Source: Eutreptiella sp. 'Long Island Sound 2002'
Taxonomy: Eukaryota; Euglenozoa; Euglenophyceae; Eutreptiales; Eutreptiaceae
Direction: 5' to 3'
DNA length: 64,000 bases
Assembly (NCBI GenBank): GCA_964036045.1
Contig: OZ038380.1
Span: 163,997,872 to 164,061,871, forward strand
Shown here: in pieces, positions 43,730-54,600 of the stretch
How the letters are laid out: every line of letters begins with the position of its first letter
Position numbering within the stretch: position 1 is the first letter of the stretch
The notes under the pieces: generated by a model
What the model was told of the DNA's origin: nothing
The model's input: only the letters and a program-made list of their open reading frames with translations
The model's database searches: none
Program-made: the position numbers and the translations under genes

Positions 43730-44050
43730 ACTCGGTAGGCTCTGCCCGTTCCTCACCACGAATGGGGATACCCCTTTTGGGGTGGTGTTAGAGCGGGACC
43801 CCCTGGGGACCTACATGGGTAAACTAGTACCCCCCCCCCCCTATTTTGATGTCGCTGAATCCGAATATCAACTCAGATTTGGCGGTTGGGGCGGTTATTA
43901 CCGAGTTTTTGGTCGCGCGCGCGCTCCATTTGGACCCCCTCATATCTCGACGCCACTGTCTCAGATTCGAAAAGAAATTGCATTTTCGGAATCAGCGACC
44001 TCGAAATAGGGGGGGTACAAAGATTTTCACGTCGATTTGGTACAACTTGC
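43730..44050 (-). mobile_element. truncated TIR element (MITE-like)
   Basis: Starts with the terminal ACTCGGTAGGCTCTGCCCGT, contains the paired CCCCCCTATTT-GA-GTCGCTGA and TCAGCGACCTCGAAATAGGG motifs, and stops at the inverted-repeat boundary without its second terminus. The complete copy is at 51278-51672. Confidence 0.8.
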
Positions 44051-44690
44051 AAACGTTGGTTACGTGGGTTGCACTGTAGTCTCACAGGGCCTCCACCATT
44101 GGTGTCCGGTCGGTGGTGAAGGCCGAGGTTCAGCACCAGTAGTGCAGCCTTTCTTAGTGGATCATATTCGCTTTTTGAAGACGCCAAAGCCAAAACTGCC
44201 AAGTGTCGATGTCGGATTATGAAAACGGCTATCATCAGGCCACCACAGCCGCGACACCAGGTTCCCTTGAACCTATACACTGTAGATATATATACATATA
44301 TATATATACATATATGTGTGTGTGTGTTTATAGATGTAGACCCGCAGACGTTCCGGGAAAGCTTTTTGTTCCTTCTCGCCCTATACAGACATTCTTTTCT
44401 TCCATTTCTTGCACATGTTCGAAGAATCCCAAACTTTTTGCTGTGCTGAGACCCATGAATTGTCGGAAGATGTCTGTATTCTGGCTTGTGTCGTTCTTTT
44501 TTGAGATTTTGAGATTCCCACGCGGTTAACCACGCACTAGTCAACAGAAAACGCCGGTGGTAGGCAAGCATCGGGGGCTTTCGTTCAAACCTGTTGGCAC
44601 GACCTGTGGTGGTTCTAAGATGCCGCACCAAGGAACCCACTCAGCCACCCCGAGGAATCTGCCCCCTCCCCTTGGGGTGCCCTTCATGCA
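44051..44690. other. spacer S, first part
   Basis: Contains a TA/TG microsatellite at 44286-44328 (TATATATACATATATGTGTG). Minus-strand ORF 43873-44640 crosses the microsatellite and is not convincing. Confidence 0.45.
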
Positions 44691-44768
44691 ATGATTTGCA
44701 ACAAACTTAGGGCCGGTGGCAAAATGATTGGGCCCGGTACTTTGTGGTATCCCATCACCTGCCTCAAA

Positions 44769-45083
44769 AGGTCAAGCGGTTCGCAAAACACATAAGTACC
44801 CATTTCTTGCAGTCGTACCCCGTAATCCAACCTTCACGTCAAGGAGTGCAATGAGGTGGGCAATTTTCATGAAATAATGGGTGAAATCATCAATCAAAAA
44901 TGCTTGAATTAGCAGTTGCACTACACTTTGGTTTCCTTGAGCATCATTGTCCTTCTTACCTGTGCGCGCCGTAAAAGTGGTGTTGAAATTGAAAAGACAT
45001 CTTCGCAATGAACCTTCTCTCCTCAAGTTGTCGTTTTCGAGAAACTGCAGAATGCATTTGCAAGGCTGCAATGATGGTACTAA
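44769..45083 (-). CDS. possible terminal exon, unknown protein
   Basis: A minus-strand ~100-codon frame beginning at an acceptor-like TCATTGCAG and containing ILQFLENDNLRREGSLRRC and SVVQLLIQAFLIDDFTHYFM. Composition is protein-like and its final stop is at 44772. It is present once in the window. I recognise no family. Confidence 0.35.
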
Positions 45084-45289
45084 CTAAAACATTATGCAAG
45101 TCCGAGCAATATGGCACAAATACGATCAATTTGCAGGTAATTTATAGTTGCCATAGTTCACCGCTCCCTACTAAAATCGCGGCAAAAATTGCGTATGTTT
45201 TCCACCACACAAAGAAGCTGCTGGTTGTACTTTGCACAGCACCACGGCCTCCTACCACCTTCATGATGCATTCCACTTGACAAATGCCT

Positions 45290-46132
45290 TTCCCCCTATC
45301 CCTCCCTCTGGGTCCGGTTCCCCCTTCCCTTTCCTCTTCCACCCTTGCGGGATGCTCCATTCCCCGCTCCAATACCAACCCGCTTAGCCAGATTCAAACC
45401 CCGCACCCGCAGGGCGAGTCTGCCACACCAAGCACTACCCTGATAATACCTTCTGCAACCCACACCGCCACTCCCGGGGGTCTCTCTCCCCCCCTACCCC
45501 TCCCTCGGGGTCCCGTTCCCCCTTCCCTTTCCTCTTCCACCCTTACGGGATGCTGCATTAGCCGCTCCAACACCAACCCGCTTAGCCAGATTCAAACCCC
45601 GCACCCGCAGGGCGAGTCTGCCACACCAAGCACTACCCTGATAATACCTTCTGCAACCCACACCGCCACTCCCGGGTGTCTCTCTCCCCCCCTATCCCTC
45701 CCTCGGGGTCCCGTTCCCCCTTCCCTTTCCTCTTCCACCCTTGCGGGATGCTCCATTCCCCGCTCCAACACCAACCCGCTTAGCCAGATTCAAACCCCGC
45801 ACCCGTAGGGCGAGTCTGCCACACCAAGCACTGCCCTGATAATACCTTCTGCAACCCACACCGCCACTCCCGGGGGTCTCTCTCCCCCCCTATCCCTCCC
45901 TCGGGGTCCCGTTCCCCCTTCCCTTTCCTCTTCCACCCTTGCGGGATGCTCCAGTCCCCGCTCCAACACCAACCCGCTTAGCCAGATTCAAACCCCGCAC
46001 CCGCAGGGCGAGGCTGCCACACCAAGCACTACCCTGATAATACCTTCTGCAACCCACACCGCCACTCCCGGGGGTCTCTCCCCCCCCCTATCCCTCTCTC
46101 GGGGTCCCGTTCCCCCTTCCCTGTCTTCTTAG
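45290..46132. repeat. 198-bp minisatellite (first block, ~4 copies)
   Basis: Units of 198 bp with CCTTGCGGGATGCTCCATTC, AACCCGCTTAGCCAGATTCA and TCTGCAACCCACACCGCCAC; equivalent 60-codon frames occur at 45394, 45592 and 45790. A multiple of three, so frames persist without being genes. Confidence 0.95.
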
Positions 46133-46137
46133 GGGGG

Positions 46138-46410
46138 TAGGATCCATAGACCTGGTCTATAGACGATTCCATGGTCTATAGACCTGGTCTATAGACCCGG
46201 TTTATAGACCTGGTCTATAGACAGTCCACCATCCATAGACTTGGTCCAAAGACCAGATTCTATTGGATCTATAGACGAGCTGGATGCATACCGTGGATCC
46301 TTTCCAATGAGCGTTCCATTGTCTATGGACCTGGTCTATAGACGGTTGTATGATCTATAGACGTGGTCTATAGACCGTTTCATTGGTCTATAGCCCTAGT
46401 TTATAGACCG
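46138..46410. repeat. CTATAGACC palindromic repeats (middle)
   Basis: Repeats based on GGTCTATAGACC joined as GGTCTATAGACCTGGTCTAT-type units, each self-complementary. A second copy follows the duplicated 198-bp array at 57755-58027. Confidence 0.9.
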
Positions 46411-47104
46411 CTTTGGGCCACCCCCCGCTTGGGTTGGTTTCCCAACGGCTACGTTTTCTAGGGTGTTCATGGCTTTTTTGCACTCCCGGGACCTTCCTCT
46501 AGAGACTAGTGTCGCTTTCACGCCCAAGATACCTGTCAATTCGGAGATCTAGAGCCGCTTTGGGCCATCACCCGCTTGGGTTGGTTATCCACAATTTCAA
46601 GTGGCTCAGGCTCATTCAGAACCTTTCCCAGTCCCCCTTCACCCTGTTGCCGTTGTTGTTACAGTACAGATGCGCTGCTGTTTACTGCCACCTGCTCCTT
46701 TGCTGTGCACCATCCAGATGTTTGACGAGTCTTGGTCTGAACACATTGGGGCTCTCCCTCAGTTATTGTTGGAGAGATCACTACGGTCAATGTTGGTGCC
46801 AACATTTTTCCAGATTCAATTGACACTTTGGCGGTGAGCAGACTGAGAATGTGACAAAGGGAATGCCATGCTGATTTGCTTTGTGCGAGTGTGTGTGCCA
46901 GGAATCCAGTTTTTTGAACGCTGTGCTGAAAATTCCGAAGGAGCACAATGGCTCACCCCATTTTCAGTAATCCTTGGCAGTTTTCGTGCAGTAGGTTTCT
47001 TGCATATGTTGTATTTTTTTTTGTTTGATGCCAGTGCTCAGAGTGTATTGCATGACTGCCCCCCTTTCCCCCGCCCGCAGACCGGGCGTCCGCGCATGAT
47101 GAAT
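46411..47104. other. spacer, no gene recognised
   Basis: Contains a direct repeat of CGCTTTGGGCCA and CCGCTTGGGTTGGTT (46409 and 46555). The ~40 bases just before the 5S sequence (CCCGCCCGCAGACCGGGCGT onward) are shared with the other 5S copies. Confidence 0.5.
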
Positions 47105-47206
47105 GCGTACGGCCATACTACTGGGAACACACCTAAACCCGTCCGATTTCAGAAGTTAAGCCTAGTCAGGGCCAGTTAGTACTGAGGTGGGAGACCGCTT
47201 GGCAAC
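47105..47206 (+). pseudogene. 3'-truncated 5S rRNA
   Basis: Reads GCGTACGGCCATACTACTGG and AGAAGTTAAGCCTAGTC, with TTAGTACTGAGGTGGGAGAC following, i.e. 5S positions 1 to about 100 with the internal promoter. The 3' strand of helix I and the T-run are missing. The SL exon starts six bases later. Transcription from the 5S promoter would run into the SL RNA gene. Confidence 0.88.
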
Positions 47207-47211
47207 GACAC

Positions 47212-47312
47212 ACTTTCTGAGTGTCTATTTTTTTTCGGTATATACTCGCTCCTTACTAGGCAGCTTTGGTGCTTTCAGCACCACTTTGTGGAGGCCAATC
47301 GGCCAATCTCCT
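47212..47312 (+). ncRNA. spliced-leader (SL) RNA gene
   Basis: Donor of the 5' leader for trans-splicing of euglenid mRNAs. Exon 47212-47237 starts ACTTTCTGAGTGTC and ends with eight T then CG, identical to the E. gracilis SL as I remember it. It is followed by donor GTATAT. The intron-like part contains a GGTGC/GCACC hairpin, an Sm-like ACTTTGTGG stretch and a GGCC/GGCC hairpin. The ~101-nt length is assumed from the known E. gracilis SL RNA; the 3' end is not marked in the sequence. About 110 bases of 3' flank are conserved with the other copies. Confidence 0.88.
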
Positions 47313-48113
47313 TTCAAAATCCTTCCCACCTGGAATCCGGATCATAGGCTCATGCTCAGCACCCATCATTTAGTCCGCACACATCCGCACACATGTCCCT
47401 CCCCTTTGCGTATGTTCAACTCCCGGGGCACATTGCAACTGCGACCTTTTTTTTGGACATGCCCAAAAAGTAGGTCGCAATGGACAGGCTAACCCAAGAA
47501 GTGAGGTCACACAGCACAGGCCACGCACAGCCGGACGGGTGGAGGCACCCGACTGCCACTGCCATCGCTCACTCCACCCCCTCTGGACCGGTAACAGGGC
47601 AGCCCTGCAAGCCCTAGACAGCCATCCGCGGATGGGTCGAACGGCCCCCGGTAGGTGGTAACCCCCAACCAAAGGAAAGTGAAGCAAACGACCGTATGGT
47701 GTACAAACTGATTTTTTTGCAACTGGGTATTTTTTTTTTCAATCAGATTGAGATTGTGGTTTGAATTCTGGTTTTTTTTTATTTTGGTTTTCTTTTTTTT
47801 TACATTTTCTTACGCCAAATCTCAAGAGTGCATCCCACCGAAAAATTGAAGGCGCTTTTCCCATTTGCGCAATTGTAGGTCACAGAAAGTGTAGGTCGCT
47901 CGCTTGCAGTGCACTCAAGTACCGTTGGACGTATTTTCTCTTAGTTGAAAGGTCTCGTGTGTGAGCACCTCCTGCTTTGGAAGTCGCACACGATAAGCGA
48001 GGCACGATGGGGATTGCCTTGCGAGTGGTATGCCTCATGCTCCTCTATTGTGTGTCATTTGTGTGTCAGCAAGCTGTCTGTGTGTTCATTGTGTGTCAGC
48101 GTGTGTGTAGTTG
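47313..48113. other. spacer with an inverted repeat
   Basis: Includes CATTGCAACTGCGACC / GGTCGCAATG facing each other (47430-47482). No gene. The duplicate at 58930-59791 contains 61 extra bases. Confidence 0.5.
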
Positions 48114-48172
48114 TGAACAGCACAGCGCAGCACAGCACAGCACAGCACAGCACAGCACAGCACAACAGCACA
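48114..48172. repeat. (AGCAC)n microsatellite
   Basis: About ten AGCAC units, duplicated at 59792-59850. Confidence 0.95.
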
Positions 48173-48449
48173 GGGTGTGTGACTTGGTGTCGTTTGTGTG
48201 TCGGCGCGCCCTGTGTTGCTGCTTGCTGCTGCTTGTGGTTTCGCCCTTCAGATGTGGTGAGTGGTGAGGCCGCACTCAAGAATGGGCAGTTTGAAGCTTG
48301 CACAAGGCTCGCCGAAGCGTTTGCGCAATTTGTATGCTGCAGCTGATCGCTCTTTCGTTCATCCTGCTGCCGTCAAGAAACGGGTGCCGTACATGGACGC
48401 CACAGCAAAGCAGCCGTTGGTAATATCAACCCCCCCCTGTCCTGTGCAG
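48173..48449. other. short spacer
   Basis: No gene recognised; open in several frames, including plus 48261-48521 leading into the minisatellite. Confidence 0.4.
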
Positions 48450-49170
48450 TGTGTGGGCGTTACGATTGTGCCTGTGGGTGAGTTACGAGTGTGTGGGCGT
48501 TACGATTGTGCCTGTGGGTGAGTTACGAGTGTGCTTGTGTTACGAATGTGCCTGTAGGTGAGTTACGCGTGTGCTTGTGTCACGAATGTGCCTGTGGGTG
48601 AGTTACGAGTGTGTGGGCGTTACGAGTGTGCCTGTGGGTGAGTTACGCGTGTGCTTGTGTCACGAATGTGCTTGTGGGTGAGTTCCGAGTGTGTTTGTGT
48701 TACCATGGTGCCTGTGGGTGAGTTACGAGCGTGCTTGTGTTACGAGTGTGCCTGTGGGTGAGTTACGCGTGTGCTTGTGTTACGAATGTGCCTGTGGGTG
48801 AGTTCCGAGTGTGTTTGTGTTACGATGGTGCCTGTGGGTGAGTTACGTGCGCGCTTGTGTTACCAATGTGCCTCTGGGTGAGTTACGAGCGTGCTTGTGT
48901 TACGAATGTGCCTGTGGGTGAGTTACGAGTGTGCTTGTGTTACGACTGTGCCTGTGGGCGAGTTACGAGTGTATTGGTGCTACGAATGTGCCTGTGGGTG
49001 AGTGACGAGTGTGTTGGTGCTACGAATGTTCCTGTGGGTGAGTTACGAGTGTGGTTGTGTTACCAATTTGCCTCTGGGTGAGACACGAGCGTGCTTGTGT
49101 TAGGAATGTGCTTGTGAGTCAGTCCGAGTGTGTTTGTGCTACGAATGTGACTGTGGGTGAGTTACGAGTG
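48450..49170. repeat. 40-bp minisatellite, about 18 copies
   Basis: Unit near TGCCTGTGGGTGAGTTACGA plus GTGTGCTTGTGTTACGAATG; CCTGTGGGTG recurs every 40 bases (48511, 48551 with one change, 48591). Only the first unit is present in the duplicated segment (60150-60173). Confidence 0.95.
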
Positions 49171-49194
49171 CATAGGTGTTTGTCTAGTGCGATC

Positions 49195-49335
49195 GTTCTG
49201 ATGTGTCTGTGTCATTTGTGTCTGCCATTTTGCCATCTGTGTGTCATTTGTGTCTGCCATTTTGCCATCTCTGTGTCATTTGTGTGTCTGCCTTTTGCCA
49301 TCTGTGTGTCATTTGTGTGTTGTGTGATGTGTTTT
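49195..49335. repeat. short tandem repeats of TGTGTCATTTGTGTCTGCCA
   Basis: Four imperfect copies with TTTTGCCATCTG, about 30-35 bases each. Confidence 0.8.
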
Positions 49336-50160
49336 GTTTTTGCTCCACTGAAAGCAGAGGTGGTTTTTTTTCGAAACAAAAGGCTTTTTGTCAATGTTCA
49401 TGAGAGAAAGCAGTAAAATTTGGTGACAGGGGGAGCATTGTACATTTGCATTTAGAAACAACAACGTTGGATGGCAGGGAATTAGTGAAAGTGGCGAAAT
49501 GATCAAATACGTTGATGGCAAGTGCAATGTCACAGAAACATTGTTTCTACAAACAACGCTGTAAAACAGATCAAGTGCATGATTTTGGTTCCCATCGGGC
49601 AGTTGGTAAAAAAACTGGTTTTGCACCCCCAAGCTTAGTAGTGGTGTGCACATTGCTGGTTTTGCTTTGCATAACCTCATGAAGATTTTTAGCCAATTTG
49701 ACCATCTTTTCATGGCATGTTTAGTTGTAGTTCACATTCCGGCAACTTTTGCCCCAGCTAGGGGAAAACTAACTAGTCCACCAATCCCCCCCCCCCCGCC
49801 TTCGCCGGGAGGGGGAACACAAAAAGAGAGGGGGGGTGGATGCGATGGTGCATGGCACCATCGCATCCACTCAAGTATCCACTCACTCATCGCATCCACT
49901 CAGGTATCCATTCACTTACCTCAGGAAATTGCGTGACTGGGGGGGGGGTGGGGGGGCCTGCATGCATGGGGGTGGGTGCGGTAGCTACCACAGGTGGATA
50001 AAAGCCATGCTGTTTGTTGTCAAGTTGGGTACGTGGTGGTAAGGGTTCGGCTGAACGGCAAGGTGCATAAGTTGTGGGGCAACGTTGGTTGGAAGAGAAA
50101 GAGCATGCCACATTTGTGTGCCAATTTTCCAATTTGTTGACTCTCAATGGAATAATTATC
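49336..50160. other. spacer with a perfect 15-bp palindrome
   Basis: No gene recognised. Holds C- and G-tracts and the hairpin 49837-49851 / 49855-49869 (TGGATGCGATGGTGC, loop ATG). Confidence 0.55.
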
Positions 50161-50169
50161 CAATTGGCC

Positions 50170-50412
50170 ATCTCCAGGGGGTGGGAGCCCATTCACAAGG
50201 GCCAGGCATTGCTGGGGTAGACATATAGGCATAAAACAATTTCCTAAAATCTTCCAAGTTTTCGGGCACAAAAACATGGGAACACGTTCTGTGTTTGTGG
50301 CCTACACTCTGCAGCCTGACCCACCACCCTGGACTCTCCCTGAACAAGGGATCTCCAGGGGGTGGGAGCCCATTCACAAGGGCCAGGCATTGCTGGGTAG
50401 ACATATAGGCAT
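50170..50412. repeat. direct repeat pair (~62 bp)
   Basis: ATCTCCAGGGGGTGGGAGCC, CCAGGCATTGCTGGG and TAGACATATAGGCAT occur at about 50170-50231 and again at 50351-50411. Confidence 0.9.
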
Positions 50413-50533
50413 GCTATTGAGGTATGGAGGACAACATTCATGTGTGTTGCATGGCAATACATTCATTTGGGACGCAAACTCAGGCACATGGGACCGAACC
50501 CAAGCCCAAGGCAGCAGCCAACCCTGGCCCCAA

Positions 50534-50884
50534 GGATGGTTGTTTTCAGTGATAGTCGGCAACCCAAGGCACCCCCCCAGGGCAACGTGGATGCATTGTC
50601 ATGGAGCCTGACAGCATGAATGTGACCTCCTAGGTGTCCTCTAGAGGTTCCTGAACCTCAAGCTGAAGAGATGGCCCACAAACCTTTTTTTTGTACAAAT
50701 TTCACCGTTCTACTACGTAACTTTTCGGCCTTTTCACGATGGCTGTTTTCAGTGATAGTCGGCAGCCCAAGGCACCCCCCCAGGGCAACGTCGATGCATT
50801 ATCATGGAGCCTGACAGCATGAGTGTGACCTCCTAGGTGTCCTCTAGAGGTTCATAAACCTCAAGCTGAAGAGATGGCCCACAA
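50534..50884. repeat. direct repeat pair (~145 bp)
   Basis: 50540-50684 and 50740-50884 share TTTTCAGTGATAGTCGGCA, GGAGCCTGACAGCATGA and CTCAAGCTGAAGAGATGGCC. Confidence 0.9.
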
Positions 50885-50888
50885 AGAC

Positions 50889-51073
50889 AGGAGACAATGG
50901 GGTGGGGTGGGGGGGGGGGGGGGGGCATGCGCGCAGTTGAGGCCGCGGTCACATTTTCTCGGCCCATTTGTGCGTGCTTCTTCATTACTTGGGCCCTGGT
51001 TCCCCGTTTGCAGGGTATCTTTGTCTGATTGTGCCCCATGTGCGGCTCTTAACGGCCGAATCTGTTCGTTGCT
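50889..51073. repeat. extra copy of a block-A segment
   Basis: Same orientation and near-identical to 52222-52417 (AGGAGACAATGGGGTGGGGT, G-run, GCATGCGCGCAGTTGAGGCC through CGTTGCTGGCCCG). A third copy is inverted at 42985-43180. Confidence 0.85.
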
Positions 51074-51143
51074 GGCCCGTTCGGATGCGGTCCACCCCCC
51101 CCCTTCCCCCCGCCCGCAGACCGGGTGTCCGCGCATGACGAAT

Positions 51144-51262
51144 GCGTACGGCCATACTACCGGGAATACACCTGAACCCGTCCAATTGCAGAAGTTAAGC
51201 CTAGTCAGGCCCAGTTAGTACTGAGGTGGGAGACCACTTGGGAACACTGGGTGCTGTACGCT
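51144..51262 (+). rRNA. 5S rRNA gene (complete)
   Basis: Structural RNA of the large ribosomal subunit, transcribed by RNA polymerase III. Helix I pairs GCGTACGGC (51144-51152) with GCTGTACGC (51253-51261). Internal control region: AGAAGTTAAGCCTAGTCAGG (near 51190), TTAGTACTGAGGTGGGAGAC and CTTGGGAACACTGGGTG. A T6 terminator follows at 51262-51267. About 119 nt. The ~40 bases upstream are shared with the truncated copies. A variant SL RNA gene lies downstream in the same direction, with a TIR element between. Confidence 0.93.
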
Positions 51263-51267
51263 TTTTT
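51262..51267 (+). terminator. RNA polymerase III terminator of 5S
   Basis: TTTTTT directly after helix I of the 5S gene. Confidence 0.85.
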
Positions 51268-51277
51268 ATTGCCCCTG

Positions 51278-51672
51278 ACTCGGTAGGATCTGCCCGTTCC
51301 TAGACAGGCAGATCCTACCGAGTATACAGTCTCCCCGAAAGTACTAAAAATAGCAAGTTGTACCAAATCGACGTGAAAATCTTTGTACCCCCCCTATTTC
51401 GAGGTCGCTGATTCCGAAAATGCAATTTTTTTTCGAATCTGAGACAGTGGCGTCGAGATATGAGGGGGTCCAAATGGAGCGCGCGCGCGACCAAAAACTC
51501 GGTAATAACCGCCCCAACCGCCAAATCTGAGTTGATATTCGGATTCAGCGACATCAAAATAGGGGCGGGGGGTACTAGTTTACCCATGTAGGTCCCCAGG
51601 GGGTCCCGCTCTAACACCACCCCAAAAGGGGTATCCCCATTCGTGGTGAGGAATGGGCAGAGCCTACCGAGT
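51278..51672. mobile_element. TIR element (MITE-like), complete, 395 bp
   Basis: Terminal inverted repeats of 24 bases (22 match) at 51278-51301 and 51649-51672, starting ACTCGGTAGG-TCTGCCC. Next to the left end is a perfect 17-bp hairpin (51278-51294 with 51307-51323). The interior has a second nested inverted pair, CCCTATTTCGAGGTCGCTGA and TCAGCGACATCAAAATAGGG. No ORF. It inserted between the 5S and SL RNA genes. No clear target duplication. Confidence 0.8.
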
Positions 51673-54600
51673 CGTTAATAGTCACCCATATCCTAAAATG
51701 AGCTATTGACACAGTAAACCCCCCCTATTTCGGGGTCGCTGAGTCCAAAACGTCACTCATTTTGCGAATCCGAGACGGTGGCGTCGAGCTATGGGGGAGG
51801 GGGGTCCTAACGAGCGGTGGGAGGTCCGAAAAACCCCCCTGCCAACATGCGTTCGCGTGAAGGGGCAGCCACGAGGATGTTATGCCACGCACACGCTACA
51901 CAGAGGCACACTCTCTGAGTATCTATTTTTTTTCGGTATATACTCGCTCCTTACTAGGCAGCTTTGGTGCTTTCAGCGCCACTTTGTGGAGGCCAATGGG
52001 CCAATCTCCCTCCAAAACCAAAGTCCTTCCCACCTGGAGTCCGGATCATAGGCTCATGCTCAGCACCCATCATTTAGTCCGCACGCATCCGCACACATGT
52101 CCCTCCCCTTTGCGTAACACCCTGCCCTTCCTTCCCAGGGGGTATCGCGGCATGCGCTGCCCCGCCCCTTCCGCCCCTCCCCCCTAGGGGGGTAGGGTTT
52201 GTCCATGTCCCTCCTGCGCAGGAGACAATGGGGTGGGGTGGGGTGGGGGGGGGGGCATGCGCGCAGTTGAGGCCGCGGTCACATTTTGTAGGCCCATTTG
52301 TGTGTGCTTCTTGCTTACTTGGGCCCTGGTTCCCCGTTTGCAGGGTATCTTTGTCTGATTGTGCCCCATGTGCGGCGCTTAACGGCCGAATCTGTTCGTT
52401 GCTGGCCCGCTCGGACGCGGACAATGATTTGTGCCATGTGATGTTTTTTCCAATCTGTTGCATTCGGTGACGTTGCCGATCGATGTGCACAGTGATACGC
52501 TGTATGGAGAGTGTTGTCTTGGGGACAGCTTGTTTTTTGGGCTTCTAGTCAGCTTTGCTGGGAGTTCTGTTTTGTATTCTTTGCACCATGTCGTGCTGTG
52601 AGCAATGTGTTGTGTCTTGTGCGCAGTGCTGTCTATTGCAAGCTGTATCCAAAAACTTCCATGGTGCAGAACAAAGGTCTCATTGAAGCTCATGTTTTTC
52701 GCACATGGCCGCCATGGCACCTTCTTAGGAGCTAGATCTCCCTCTGAGTGTGCTGAGACCATCCCGCCCCCCTCCTGGACAAGAATCTTAGAGATTCCAA
52801 ATGTGCACATGCCTCTACAATGCCACATACCTTCGGGAAATCCTTCTGTGTAACCCGCATAGGCCTGTACACAAAGGCTAAAAAGGATTTCAAAAATTTG
52901 CTGAAAGAGGAATCTCAACAACCCTAGCTCCTTGAGGGAATATATGAATGGTCCAAATGCTCGATCTAGCCATAATTCAAAGGCAGGAAATACATTCTAA
53001 ATTGTAAGCCACAAATTATCATAACTATTGCAACTTTCCTCAACCTCTTTTGTCCGCAAAAATCTTGACGCAGTGATATTGCAGGTAATAAAGACGTATC
53101 ACTATTACTATCGCAAAAAGGAATGTCGAAGTGGTCCACTTCACGGTTCAAAAAATCCTAGTTTGTTGCGTGACGATGTTACAAATTTTGTACATACCAT
53201 TGTCTGTTGGAAACAGAACAGTGCATGTGTCCTGTGTGCTACAAAACCGCGGCTGCCAAAGTACTGCATGATTCGATGCTCAACAACTTACCAAAATATC
53301 AAACCCATAGCAGATGAGGTATCGGATCAAATTGTCCTAACCAATTATGAGAAACATCCCAGATGTCCCCAATATCCTAGTGAGTTTAAAATACAATATC
53401 ACAATCTTCTACACAACCATAGATCTATCAAGGCTGCGCATCCCAATGGCTAACCCATACGAAATGAAAAGCGCGCCAACGAATGTCCTAAGTCGTGTTT
53501 GAGAAAACGATCCTAAGTCCGAATGCAGAAAAGATCCTAATGATTCTAATTATCATAAAAGTCCTAACCAGGCGAACATGTTGCGATGAGTCATTGTCAA
53601 AGATATGGAAAAATAGGTTATCCTTATCCCAGAACCTCTGTCTAACGCGTGGAAAAAACATCCTAAGTATCCTAAACATCCTCAGCCTTTGGGACAGAAC
53701 GTTAGGGCTAGGAAACATCCTAACTATGCCAAGTACTGAATATTCCTCGATAACACCAACGAATATACTACATATCCTAAGAGTGGTTACAATTACGGTT
53801 GTCATGAGTTATTTGCCATCACTACACATGCAAAATGTAAAAAGAACGATATTCTAACTGCTGTTGGAGAAAATATCCTAAATATCTTCAACTGACTGAA
53901 CATTTGTTGTCAAAAATATCCCAAATATCCCAAGTACTTTGTGTGGCTCTGGGCATGTAATTATCCTAAACCTCCTAACCTGGCAAACATGTTGCGATGG
54001 GTCATTGTCAAAGAGATGGATAAACCGGTTAGCCTTAGCCTAAAAACACTGTCTAATTTGTGCAAAAAACATCCTAAGTATCCTAAATGTCCTCAACTTT
54101 TGGGACTGAAAGTTGGGGCTAGCAAACATCTTTAATGTGCTAAGTACTCCATTTTCTTCGATAACAGCAAGGAATATCTTAAATATCCTAAGAGTGGTTA
54201 CAAGTACGGTTGTGATGAGGAATTTGCCATTACTATACATGAAAAATCTAAGAATAAAAATATCATAAGTGCCGACGGAGAAAATATCCTAATTATCCTA
54301 AATATCCTAAACATCCCAATGGGCAAACAACGGGGGGTTGAAAATGTTGTGAGTCCTAATTTTGCCAAGTCAGTCATCCGAATCATCGGGAAGATCGTTA
54401 AACCTCATGCAGAAAATATCCTAAGTATCCCAAATGTCCTGACCTGGCTCGTTTCTTTTCTCAAAAACATCCTAAATATCCTAAGTACGTAATATTGTTC
54501 GGGGCATATCATCGAACATATTGTAAGTATCCGCTATTGTTGTGATGAGTAAGTAGCGATGGCTAGAAGGAAGATATCATAAGTCCTATAGGAGACAATA

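Larger units (their letters stand above)
38957..44050 (+). repeat. left arm of a 5.1-kb inverted repeat
   Basis: Reverse complement of 51352-56446. Paired positions sum to 95401-95402 throughout (for example 39030/56372 and 43782/51620), so the arms differ by only one or two indels and a few substitutions. They are separated by 7.3 kb. Confidence 0.93.

Noticed and set aside
48450-49170. Cys-rich ORFs such as 48857-49081
   Set aside because: Translations of the 40-bp minisatellite.
50720-50745. U2 snRNA-like TTTTCGGCCTTTT
   Set aside because: Only about a dozen bases resemble U2 and the rest of the RNA is absent.
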